Part shown: piece by piece, positions 1-5,770 of the stretch
Layout: each line of letters opens with the position of its first letter
Position numbering within the stretch: the stretch's first letter is position 1
Assembly (NCBI GenBank): GCA_900554875.1
Contig: USJA01000025.1
Location: 1 to 10,547, forward strand
DNA length: 10,547 nucleotides
Reading direction: 5' to 3'
Source of the DNA: an uncultured Clostridium sp.
GTDB lineage: Bacteria > Bacillota > Clostridia > TANB77 > CAG-465
Notes under the pieces: model-generated
What the model was told of the DNA's origin: nothing
Seen by the model: the letters and a program-made list of their open reading frames with translations, nothing else
Databases searched by the model: none
Made by a program: the position numbers and the translations under genes

Positions 1-621
1 TCAGGGCTTATAATAATGGTTATTATACTATTATTTTCTATTATTATTTTAGTGAAAGAAAAACCTTTATCTCAAACTATTTCACCACAGGAGGTAAAAA
101 AAATAACTTCAACTTTACCTCAAAAAAAGGAAGAGGTAAAAAGTTCATCTAATATAATAGATTCAAAAGAAAACAAAAAAAATGTAGTATCTACGGTTCC
201 TATACAATCTCCAACAGAAAATGCTACTATTAATATGCAGGACTATCAAGAAATTTCTGTAACCGAGCCAAGTGCAAACGAAGTAGAAACTGTACCTATA
301 CTATATTATCAAGAACAAACAGAACAGCAAACTGTTCCAAGCAAAATACTAAACGTTGAAGATATAAATCTATCTAAAGATGAAAATTCTGTTTATTTAG
401 TAACAGTAAAAGGGACATTTGTTGGATATGCAGAAAATGAACTAATGGACCAAACAAAAATTGAAATTAGTTCAGGAAATATTTCTACATATTCACCCGT
501 TTTATCAAATGATGGTTCTACATTTAGTTTTAATATCAATCTTGAAAATTGTTATGGTGAAGGTGAACTTCATATAAATATGAAAAATTATGACTTTTAC
601 CAATCCATTTCAAATTCTTAA
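1..621 (+). CDS. 5'-truncated membrane-anchored protein of unknown function
   Basis: The reading frame is open from base 1, so the ATG at 16 is probably internal and the true start lies outside the window. The visible N-terminus is a strongly hydrophobic segment (bases 1-54, rich in Ile and Leu) followed by Lys-Glu-Lys, as expected for a single membrane span with the rest outside the cell. After it comes a linker of roughly 95 residues rich in Thr, Pro, Lys, Glu and Asn without obvious structure. The last 90 or so residues look like a compact beta-rich domain with alternating hydrophobic residues, starting near ILNVEDINLS and including VTVKGTF. I do not recognise the domain. It has no catalytic signature and no sorting motif at its end. 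It converges on rluB across a shared hairpin. A cell-surface or secretion-associated role is only an inference from topology. Confidence 0.7.
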   Translation, partial: SGLIIMVIILLFSIIILVKEKPLSQTISPQEVKKITSTLPQKKEEVKSSSNIIDSKENKKNVVSTVPIQSPTENATINMQDYQEISVTEPSANEVETVPILYYQEQTEQQTVPSKILNVEDINLSKDENSVYLVTVKGTFVGYAENELMDQTKIEISSGNISTYSPVLSNDGSTFSFNINLENCYGEGELHINMKNYDFYQSISNS

Positions 622-628
622 ATGAAAT

Positions 629-661
629 AAAAGTTCCGCTTATTTATTTTGTGGAACTTTT
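629..661. terminator. Bidirectional hairpin terminator between convergent genes
   Basis: Perfect 9-bp arms (629-637 and 653-661, AAAAGTTCC and its complement) flank a 15-base loop. T-rich sequence follows on both strands. The arrangement suits termination of the plus-strand gene ending at 621 and of rluB. The rluB stop codon (644-646) lies in the loop, so the last rluB codons form one arm. Confidence 0.75.
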
Positions 662-1348
662 TAATTTTAATATTTCCTCTTTAGTCAAAAATCTAAAATC
701 TCCTTTTTTTAAATTTCCTAAGTTTACATTGCCTATTTTAATTCTTTTTAGATTTAAAACCTTTAAGCCTACCGCATCACACATTTTTCTAACTTGCCTA
801 TTCTTTCCTTCAGATATTATAATTTCAATCTCATCCTTATTCTGCTTTTTTCTTATCTGAGCTGGTTTAGTTATATATCCTCCTATATCTACACCTTTTT
901 TTAGTCTTTCTATTTTGTCATCAGTTATATTTCCACTAACCTTAACAATGTATGTCTTTTTAACTTTATTTTTGGGATGCATCATACAATTTGCAAACTC
1001 ACCATCATTGGTAAGTAATAAAAGTCCTTCTGTGTACATATCTAACCTTCCTATTGGGTAGACACGTAAATTTAAATTGATCAGATCCATTACACTTTTT
1101 CTATTAAATTGCTCTTTACTCGTAGTAACATATCCTTTTGGCTTGTTTAACATCAAATATACAAGTTTTTCTTCCTTTTTTATTTTTTCATTATTTATGG
1201 TTACTTCATCATTTGTTTCATCAATTTTAGTACCTAAATCTACTACCTTTTTTCTATTTACGTAAACTTTTCCATTTTTAATAAGTGTATCTGCACTTCT
1301 TCTTGAACATACTCCACACTCAGCAATATACTTATTTAACCTAATCAT
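644..1348 (-). CDS. rluB: 23S rRNA pseudouridine synthase, RsuA/RluB family
   Basis: This enzyme isomerises a uridine of 23S rRNA to pseudouridine during ribosome assembly in the cytoplasm. The 234-residue product has the family layout: an N-terminal S4 RNA-binding domain (about 1-60, opening MIRLNKYIAECGVCSRRSAD) and then the catalytic domain. The family motif GRLDMYTEGLLLLTNDG covers residues 100-116, with catalytic Asp103. A second family motif, GKNRQVRKMC, is at 181-190 and helps separate this family from RluA. The start is supported by AGGAAG (plus-strand 1355-1360) six bases upstream. No clear sigma-A promoter was found in the 88-base gap to rluD; a TATAAT-like box (1388-1393) lacks a good -35. 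It may depend partly on read-through from rluD. Assignment to RluB rather than RsuA or RluE rests on the close resemblance to Gram-positive RluB; the exact target uridine is not shown by the sequence. Confidence 0.93.
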   Translation of the reverse strand: MIRLNKYIAECGVCSRRSADTLIKNGKVYVNRKKVVDLGTKIDETNDEVTINNEKIKKEEKLVYLMLNKPKGYVTTSKEQFNRKSVMDLINLNLRVYPIGRLDMYTEGLLLLTNDGEFANCMMHPKNKVKKTYIVKVSGNITDDKIERLKKGVDIGGYITKPAQIRKKQNKDEIEIIISEGKNRQVRKMCDAVGLKVLNLKRIKIGNVNLGNLKKGDFRFLTKEEILKLKSSTK

Positions 1349-1423
1349 AACACACTTCCTATCACAAAGCTTTACGATATCTCATATATTATATTATCAT
1401 AAGCTTATGTTTATATATTATAT

Positions 1424-1452
1424 AAATGCTAGCACACTATTGGCTAGCATTT
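1424..1452 (-). terminator. Hairpin at the end of rluD, weak U tract
   Basis: Perfect 10-bp arms (1424-1433 and 1443-1452, AAATGCTAGC and its complement) enclose a 9-base loop. The rluD stop codon (1437-1439) is in the loop. Downstream on the minus strand the sequence is AT-rich but not a pure U run, so termination may be partial and allow read-through into rluB. Confidence 0.55.
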
Positions 1453-2366
1453 TCTTTTTTTTCTAACTTATCAATAATATTTAAAAAATCATTTGGTAAA
1501 TTACTTTCAAATTCAACATATTCTCCTGTTATAGGGTGATTAAAGCCTAAAGTTTTTGCATGTAACATTTGTCCTGTAACTTTAAATTTGCCATCCTTTT
1601 TTCCATACACTTCATCTCCAACTAATGGATGATTTATATATGACATATGCACACGTATTTGGTGAGTTCTACCTGTTTCTAAAGTTGCTTTTACAAGAGT
1701 TACATTTGAAGAATAAAATCTTTTTAAGACCTCAATATGAGTAACAGCTCTCCTACTATTTTTATTAGTTACTGCCATCTTTTTTCTATCCTTTACGCTT
1801 CTACCTATAGGAAGATCAATTGTAAAATTATCTTCTTTTACTATCCCTTTAACTAATGCAATATATTCTCTTTTTATATCATGTTCCTTAAATATATCAG
1901 ATAATTTTTTATGTGCTTTATCATTTTTAGCAACAACCAAAATTCCTGAAGTGTCTTTGTCTATTCTATGTACAATTCCAGGTCTTATTTTTCCATTTAT
2001 CCCAGAAAGCTTTCCCTCATGAGAATACATTAAGGCATTTACAAGAGTCCCTTCATAGTTTCCATTGGCAGGGTGTACAACCATACCCTTAGGCTTATTT
2101 ACAATTATAATATCATCGTCTTCAAACAATATATCTAAAGGGATATCTTGAGCCTTTACATCTAGTGGTACATCATCTTTTAAAACAACCTTTACAACAT
2201 CTTTCTCCTTTAAACTATAGCCTGATTTTTCTATGTTGCCATTTACTGTTATATTTCCATCTTCTATTAACTTTTTAATATAGCTCCTAGTTATTTTTAA
2301 ATCTTGTTCCAAAATAAATTTATCTAGTCTTTTTTTTACATTACTTTTATCTATAATATATTCCAT
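1437..2366 (-). CDS. rluD: Pseudouridine synthase, RluA/RluD family
   Basis: This RNA pseudouridine synthase of 309 residues has a normal length for RluD-type enzymes. An N-terminal S4 domain (about 12-62) precedes the catalytic domain. The RluA-family active-site motif HRIDKDTSGILVVAKND is at 133-149, with catalytic Asp136, and the conserved TGRTHQIRVH is at 231-240. RluD of E. coli modifies uridines in helix 69 of 23S rRNA, and the same role is likely here, although Firmicutes often carry several RluA-family paralogs with untested targets. The gene begins 8 bases after the hslO stop. Its modest ribosome binding site AGGT (2373-2376) overlaps that stop codon, which points to translational coupling with hslO. 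I saw no separate promoter. The end lies in the hairpin at 1424-1452. Confidence 0.93.
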   Translation of the reverse strand: MEYIIDKSNVKKRLDKFILEQDLKITRSYIKKLIEDGNITVNGNIEKSGYSLKEKDVVKVVLKDDVPLDVKAQDIPLDILFEDDDIIIVNKPKGMVVHPANGNYEGTLVNALMYSHEGKLSGINGKIRPGIVHRIDKDTSGILVVAKNDKAHKKLSDIFKEHDIKREYIALVKGIVKEDNFTIDLPIGRSVKDRKKMAVTNKNSRRAVTHIEVLKRFYSSNVTLVKATLETGRTHQIRVHMSYINHPLVGDEVYGKKDGKFKVTGQMLHAKTLGFNHPITGEYVEFESNLPNDFLNIIDKLEKKENASQ

Positions 2367-2374
2367 ATTTTTAC

Positions 2375-3253
2375 CTATCTATTAAATATCTTTTTTATTT
2401 CTTCCTCGTTAAATTGATATTTTTTATTACAAAAATTACATTTTATTTCTATAAGTCCGTTATTATCTTTTAAGGCATCAATTGCTTCATCATACCCCAT
2501 AGAAATAATTGCATTCTTTATTCTAATATCATTACAATCACATAAAAGTTTAGGTGTGTTAGTATAAACTTCTTCTATCTTTTCATCTGCTGTTATAAGT
2601 TTTGCAACATCTAACATATTTTCTAAATCCATCATCATAGATGTTACACTTTTTATACCAGTATTTGCATTTTCAAGAATATCTATAACTTTATCATCTG
2701 TATCTGGTAAAGGTTGTATAAAATATCCGCCAGCCTTTAAAACATTTCCATCTTTATCTAAATTTACTCCTAAAGATACAATAGATGGTGTTTGCTCAGA
2801 TTTTAAATAATAATAGGCAAAATCCTCTGCAATTTCTGATGAAACTAAATTACACTTTCCAATATATGGTTCTTTTAACCCTATATCTTTTATAACTGTT
2901 AAAATTCCTTTTCCAATTGCTCCAGCTACATTATATTTGCCATTTACATTTTTTAGTTCTATTTCAGGATTACTTACATATCCTTTTATTTCTAAATTTC
3001 CATTCCCACAAGTAATTATATTTGAAATTAGACCATCACCTGAAATCTGTATACTTAATCTATCATCTTTTTCATCCAACATTGAGGACATGATTGTAGT
3101 CATAGCAAGTGTTCTTCCAAGAGCGACAGTTGAAGTATTAGATAAATTATGAATTTCTCTTGATTTCTTTACCATTTCTGTAACATCGCAAATAACTACT
3201 CTTATACTATTTTCATGTGCTAAATATTTTTTACATATATCTTTGTTTTTCAT
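2375..3253 (-). CDS. hslO: Hsp33 redox-regulated chaperone
   Basis: Hsp33 is a cytoplasmic holdase chaperone that is switched on by oxidation and unfolding stress. The 292-residue product matches the usual length. The redox switch near the C-terminus is intact: Cys238 and Cys240 (CDC) and Cys272 and Cys275 (CNFC), the four zinc ligands that form disulfides when activated. The N-terminal substrate-binding domain carries the typical SIQISGDGLISNI segment (67-80) and the GYFIQPLPD stretch (176-184). The start is firm: AAGGAG at 3260-3265 lies six bases upstream of the ATG. A strong sigma-A-like promoter (3281-3309) lies inside a perfect inverted repeat just upstream, so transcription is probably independent of the spoIIA genes. 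rluD follows 8 bases downstream as the likely second cistron. Confidence 0.96.
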   Translation of the reverse strand: MKNKDICKKYLAHENSIRVVICDVTEMVKKSREIHNLSNTSTVALGRTLAMTTIMSSMLDEKDDRLSIQISGDGLISNIITCGNGNLEIKGYVSNPEIELKNVNGKYNVAGAIGKGILTVIKDIGLKEPYIGKCNLVSSEIAEDFAYYYLKSEQTPSIVSLGVNLDKDGNVLKAGGYFIQPLPDTDDKVIDILENANTGIKSVTSMMMDLENMLDVAKLITADEKIEEVYTNTPKLLCDCNDIRIKNAIISMGYDEAIDALKDNNGLIEIKCNFCNKKYQFNEEEIKKIFNR

Positions 3254-3265
3254 TTCTTTCTCCTT

Positions 3266-3303
3266 AAAAAATACAAGTATATTATATCAAAATATACTTG
3301 TAT
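3266..3303 (-). terminator. Perfect 13-bp hairpin with U tract after spoIIAB; overlaps the hslO promoter
   Basis: Arms 3271-3283 and 3291-3303 are perfectly complementary over 13 bp with a 7-base loop. On the minus strand a run of six T (3266-3271) follows. It can therefore terminate transcripts coming from spoIIAA-spoIIAB. The same bases hold the hslO promoter, and each arm contains ATACAAGTAT or its complement, itself a dyad, so this could instead or also be an operator. Confidence 0.7.
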
Positions 3304-3309
3304 CTTCAA
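3281..3309 (-). promoter_or_regulatory. Sigma-A-type promoter for hslO-rluD
   Basis: On the minus strand, -35 TTGAAG (3304-3309), a 17-base spacer and a perfect -10 TATAAT (3281-3286) are present. The predicted start of transcription is near 3274, leaving a leader of about 20 bases with the ribosome binding site at 3260-3265. A transcript started here would lack the 5' arm of the overlapping hairpin. Confidence 0.75.
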
Positions 3310-3352
3310 CTTTTATTTATATTTTACAAAAAATATTATACCTTTTTTATTT

Positions 3353-3817
3353 TTATACTACTTTGGATTTTTTCTTTTTTATTCTTCTTGTAAGAGTAAC
3401 TTTAGTTCCCTCATTTTTACTTGAATCTATTAATACCTCATCCATAAATGTTTCCATTATAGTAAATCCCATTCCTGCGTGTTCTAATTCTGGTTTTGAT
3501 GTATATGTAGGAAGCATAGCTGTTTCAATATCTTCAATTCCTACTCCCTTATCTTCTATTTCTATTTTTATAACATCATCATTATCAGAATAAATATATG
3601 CTTTTACAATCACACTTTTATTTTCTAAATCATCTACTTCATCATATCCATGTTCTATTGAATTAGTAACTGCTTCAGATATGGCAGTCTTTATATCCAT
3701 TAATTCATCTATAGTTATATCTAGTGTAGAAATAAAGCTAGAAATTGCTACTCTAACTATTGCAACATTTTCAAGCACTGCCTTTATTTCTATTTTCATT
3801 CTATTTATTTCTTCCAT
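3353..3817 (-). CDS. spoIIAB: Anti-sigma-F factor / serine kinase SpoIIAB
   Basis: SpoIIAB binds and inhibits the forespore sigma factor sigma-F and, as an ATP-dependent kinase, phosphorylates SpoIIAA. The 154-residue protein is a GHKL-fold ATPase: the N box SEAVTNSIEHGY is at 47-58 (Glu48, Asn52), the DKGVG loop at 90-94, and the glycine lid GMGFTIMETFMDEV at 115-128. These segments closely resemble Bacillus SpoIIAB, including the KPELE stretch before the lid, and are closer to it than to generic RsbW. Arg22 corresponds to the arginine that contacts SpoIIAA and sigma-F. The tail is basic (RRIKKKKSKVV). The start overlaps the spoIIAA stop by one base (TAATG) and has GAGGTG at 3824-3829, six bases away, so the two genes are translationally coupled. 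The usual third gene, sigF, is not downstream; a terminator and hslO are. Confidence 0.93.
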   Translation of the reverse strand: MEEINRMKIEIKAVLENVAIVRVAISSFISTLDITIDELMDIKTAISEAVTNSIEHGYDEVDDLENKSVIVKAYIYSDNDDVIKIEIEDKGVGIEDIETAMLPTYTSKPELEHAGMGFTIMETFMDEVLIDSSKNEGTKVTLTRRIKKKKSKVV

Positions 3818-4122
3818 TAATCACACCTCACAAGAATTTTATCTGAAACCTTTGATAATTCTAGTATTCTTTTTATACTATGTGTTGGATTTAAAACTAT
3901 CATTTTAGAATCCATAAATTTTATTAAATTATATCTTCCCATTAAAAGTCCTATTCCACTACTATCCATAAATTTAACATCACTTAAGTCCATTATAAAT
4001 TCACGTGGTTGATATCTCATTATATATCCATCTATCACCGTTCTTAGTGTTTTACACGCTTTCATATCAAGTTCCTCATCCAAATCTATTTTTAAACTTC
4101 CCTCATTATAATTATACCTCAT
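3817..4122 (-). CDS. spoIIAA: Anti-anti-sigma factor SpoIIAA
   Basis: SpoIIAA is the STAS-domain antagonist that releases sigma-F from SpoIIAB when unphosphorylated. I start it at the ATG at 4120-4122, giving 101 residues, because GAGGTG (4129-4134) is six bases upstream; a GTG at 4129-4131 would extend the frame by three codons but is itself part of that ribosome binding site. The phosphorylation motif DSSGIG is at 53-58, with Ser55 the expected phosphorylated residue. The flanking SDVKFMDSSGIGLLMGRYNLI closely matches Bacillus SpoIIAA. It is the first gene of a two-gene unit with spoIIAB. In Bacillus this operon uses sigma-H, but I found no convincing sigma-H site upstream, only a weak extended -10. 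Confidence 0.92.
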   Translation of the reverse strand: MRYNYNEGSLKIDLDEELDMKACKTLRTVIDGYIMRYQPREFIMDLSDVKFMDSSGIGLLMGRYNLIKFMDSKMIVLNPTHSIKRILELSKVSDKILVRCD

Positions 4123-4128
4123 TTGTAT

Positions 4129-4134
4129 CACCTC
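4129..4134 (-). promoter_or_regulatory. Ribosome binding site that sets the spoIIAA start
   Basis: GAGGTG lies six bases before the ATG at 4122. It overlaps the alternative GTG start at 4131, which has no good site of its own, so the ATG is preferred. Confidence 0.75.
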
Positions 4135-4140
4135 ACCAAG

Positions 4141-4149
4141 AGTATATCA
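4141..4149 (-). promoter_or_regulatory. Weak extended -10 candidate upstream of spoIIAA
   Basis: On the minus strand TGATATACT forms an extended -10 element (TG, one base, TATACT), with no recognisable -35 at a 16-18 base distance. It would start transcription almost at the ribosome binding site, which is unusually tight. No sigma-H-like AGGA and GAAT pair was seen. Confidence 0.25.
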
Positions 4150-4183
4150 CATAAAATTAGAAAAAATTGTTGAAATTTATGAA

Positions 4184-4219
4184 ATAAAAAAAAATATCCC
4201 ACAAAATTAATGTGGGATA
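4184..4219 (-). terminator. Rho-independent terminator after the coiled-coil membrane protein gene
   Basis: Arms 4195-4203 and 4211-4219 (TATCCCACA and its complement) form a perfect 9-bp stem with a 7-base loop. An almost pure T tract follows on the minus strand (plus-strand A run, 4184-4194). This is the best-formed terminator in the window and separates this gene from spoIIAA. Confidence 0.85.
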
Positions 4220-4228
4220 CTATATATA

Positions 4229-4259
4229 CAGAATAACTAAAGGGGAGAGTGTTATTCTG
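4229..4259 (-). repeat. Second hairpin spanning a stop codon
   Basis: Perfect 9-bp arms CAGAATAAC (4229-4237) and its complement (4251-4259) enclose a 13-base loop. The TAA stop of the upstream gene (4252-4254) lies within one arm. It sits just before the terminator at 4184-4219, so the transcript would end in two tandem hairpins. Confidence 0.6.
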
Positions 4260-5562
4260 CCTGATTATCGACAGTAGACGTTTTAGGTGTTAACGGTACT
4301 GTCGGGGTCTGGTTAATTTCATCCTGACTTATTGTTGGAGGAAGTGGATTTTCTTCCTCAAACTTTTTTGAAGGAGATGGGCTCTCTTTGTCAGAAGAAA
4401 TATTTGCATCAAATCCTTTGTTACCTCCGATTATGCCTTCATCTTTATTTGAATCCTCTTTTGAAGAAGAAGAAGAAGAAGAAGAATTATTACTATTTTC
4501 GCCTCCATAACCATAATAACTACTTGAACTTGAACCTGAACCTGAGCCAAATCCTGAACCAACATATGAACCTGAATTGATAGATTCAGTTTTTTCACTT
4601 ATCTTCTCTGTTGGTTTTTGTGTTGGTTTTTCTGTTGGTTTTTCTGTTGGTTTTTGTGTTGGTTTTTCAGTTGGTTTTTCTGTAGTCTTTTCAGTTGGCT
4701 TTTCAGTTGGTGTTGCAGAAAAAGTAGAAGTATTCGGAATTGAATTCATTTTATTATTATTATCTCCTAAAAAGATAATAATAATAATAATTCCAAAGAT
4801 TATTCCTAGCATTGCAGCTAGAGAAAGTATTATTTTTCCATATTTTTCCATAAACAGTTTAAGCCTATTAATACTCTCATTATTGCTTTCGGGCTTCTCT
4901 ACTGGGATTACTTCTATCTCGGCATCTTTCTTCAAACGCTTTATAATATTTTCAATTTTTATTTTCTCAAGATTAAGTGATTTGCCTTCCTCAGCCAGCT
5001 TTTTTGCTGACTCAGTGTCACCAAGTTTCAATTTGTATTTGTAATCTTCAAACTTATCACTTATTTCTTGATTTATCACTTTCAATTTTTCTTCGTACTC
5101 TTTTATAGATTTGTCTAAATCTTTTAGCTTAGACATGAGTACATCATTATCTGAAAGTTTCTTTTCCAAAGACTTCTTCTCTTGGTCTAAATCAAGAAGC
5201 TTATTTTTTAAAGAAGTACATTCATCTCCAACAGCTCCGTCAAGCTGTTGACATACTTCTTTCATTTCTTTCGAAATTATCCCTATTTGGCATCTGAAAA
5301 AATCAGAATTTTCCTCAGCAATTTTAATTTTTTCAGAAAGTGTATATTTTACTGTTACCTCCTCTTCTCTACCTTCATTACCGTCGTTTTCTTCCTCTCC
5401 GGAATTTACTTCAAGTTGTTTAATTTCATTTTCCACCTGGCTTATTGTTTTATTTATGTCTTCAATCTCCTTTGAAGCGGGGTCTGTAAACAGTAAAAAA
5501 TCTCTTTGGTTCCTAAGTTTTTTCAACTGTTCTTTAAGTTCATCAAGTTTGTTAATTTTCAT
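4252..5562 (-). CDS. Coiled-coil, single-span membrane protein with wall-spanning-type repeat region; function unknown
   Basis: I do not recognise this 436-residue protein as a named family. In order it holds charged, Lys/Glu/Leu-rich sequence predicted as coiled coil (about 1-50 and 75-215), an acidic linker between them (about 53-70, GEEENDGNEGREEE), a membrane span (about 244-266, ending in a run of Ile), and then a low-complexity tail. The tail begins with a TEKP/TQKP tetrapeptide repeat (about 285-320), continues with Gly/Ser-rich and poly-Ser sequence (about 331-368) and ends in a Pro/Thr-rich stretch with TPKTS at 425-429. Basic residues before the span suggest the coiled coil is inside and the repeats outside, as in wall-crossing linkers. 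The start chosen (ATG at 5560-5562) has AAGGAG at 5572-5577, nine bases away; the frame is open to an ATG at 5637 that has no such site. It has its own promoter and terminator, so it is probably monocistronic. Confidence 0.8.
   Translation of the reverse strand: MKINKLDELKEQLKKLRNQRDFLLFTDPASKEIEDINKTISQVENEIKQLEVNSGEEENDGNEGREEEVTVKYTLSEKIKIAEENSDFFRCQIGIISKEMKEVCQQLDGAVGDECTSLKNKLLDLDQEKKSLEKKLSDNDVLMSKLKDLDKSIKEYEEKLKVINQEISDKFEDYKYKLKLGDTESAKKLAEEGKSLNLEKIKIENIIKRLKKDAEIEVIPVEKPESNNESINRLKLFMEKYGKIILSLAAMLGIIFGIIIIIIFLGDNNNKMNSIPNTSTFSATPTEKPTEKTTEKPTEKPTQKPTEKPTEKPTQKPTEKISEKTESINSGSYVGSGFGSGSGSSSSSYYGYGGENSNNSSSSSSSSKEDSNKDEGIIGGNKGFDANISSDKESPSPSKKFEEENPLPPTISQDEINQTPTVPLTPKTSTVDNQAE
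4463..4486 (-). repeat. Trinucleotide microsatellite (GAA)8 encoding poly-Ser
   Basis: Eight uninterrupted GAA units on the plus strand read as TTC/TCT units in the gene and encode most of an eight-serine run. Slippage here would change the serine run without breaking the frame. Confidence 0.9.
4603..4710 (-). repeat. Tandem 12-base repeats encoding TEKP/TQKP
   Basis: About nine imperfect 12-base units, most reading TTGGTTTTTCTG or close variants on the plus strand, encode a tetrapeptide repeat of Pro-Thr-Glu/Gln-Lys. The units differ by only a few bases, consistent with recent expansion. Confidence 0.9.
4751..4787. repeat. Perfect 15-bp inverted repeat inside the coding region
   Basis: Arms 4751-4765 and 4773-4787 are perfectly complementary with a 7-base loop. 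In the gene one arm encodes the end of the Ile-rich membrane span and the other the Asn-rich stretch just outside it. It may simply reflect ATT and AAT codon runs facing each other. Confidence 0.8.
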
Positions 5563-5571
5563 AACTATAAT

Positions 5572-5577
5572 CTCCTT
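5572..5577 (-). promoter_or_regulatory. Ribosome binding site that sets the start of the coiled-coil protein
   Basis: AAGGAG on the minus strand, nine bases before the ATG at 5562. Earlier in-frame ATGs at 5637 and 5625 lack a comparably placed site. Confidence 0.75.
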
Positions 5578-5702
5578 AGTAATAATTTTTAATGTATATA
5601 TATGAAAATTTCCCCAAAATATCATGTCTCCCCACATAATTATCTGGAAAAATCATTATTTTTAAATTTAATTTAATAATTTAAATATAACTCTACACTT
5701 AT

Positions 5703-5731
5703 ATTATAGCACACTTTACATAAAAAATCAA
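5703..5731 (-). promoter_or_regulatory. Sigma-A-type promoter for the coiled-coil membrane protein
   Basis: On the minus strand, -35 TTGATT (5726-5731), a 17-base spacer and a perfect TATAAT (5703-5708) are present, with TG one base before the -10 (extended -10). The predicted transcript start near 5696 gives a leader of about 134 bases, which is long for this window. I saw no recognisable riboswitch in it. Confidence 0.75.
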
Positions 5732-5741
5732 CAACTATACA

Positions 5742-5767
5742 AAAAAACAGGTAATTACCTGTTTTTT
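5742..5767 (-). terminator. Terminator after the sortase gene
   Basis: A perfect 26-base palindrome (centre ACAGGTAATTACCTGT, flanked by A and T runs) forms a stem of about 11 bp with a four-base AATT loop. A T-rich tail follows on the minus strand. It closes the sortase operon just before the next promoter. Confidence 0.8.
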
Positions 5768-5770
5768 ATA

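Noticed and set aside
1000..1050. Changed active site in RluB (Tyr105 where many relatives have Asp)
   Set aside because: The catalytic Asp103 and the rest of the motif are intact, and a tyrosine at this place is, to my knowledge, common in Firmicutes members of the family.
1394..1410. Palindrome CATAAGCTTATG upstream of rluB as an operator
   Set aside because: Short and AT-rich, next to a promoter candidate with no usable -35; not distinguishable from chance.
4724..4775. Internal translation start in the coiled-coil gene, producing only the outer region
   Set aside because: The AGGAG-like site is about 14 bases from the next ATG, too far for efficient use, and the product would lack a signal for export.
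4577..5044. Plus-strand open frame of 155 codons with FSVGF-type repeats
   Set aside because: It is the antisense of the TEKP repeat and membrane span of the minus-strand gene, has no ribosome binding site of its own, and its repeats are explained by the coding repeats opposite.
5563..5696. Riboswitch in the 134-base leader of the coiled-coil protein gene
   Set aside because: No known conserved core or clear terminator/antiterminator pair is visible; the leader is mainly AT-rich. An N-terminal extension starting at 5637 was also dismissed for lack of a ribosome binding site.
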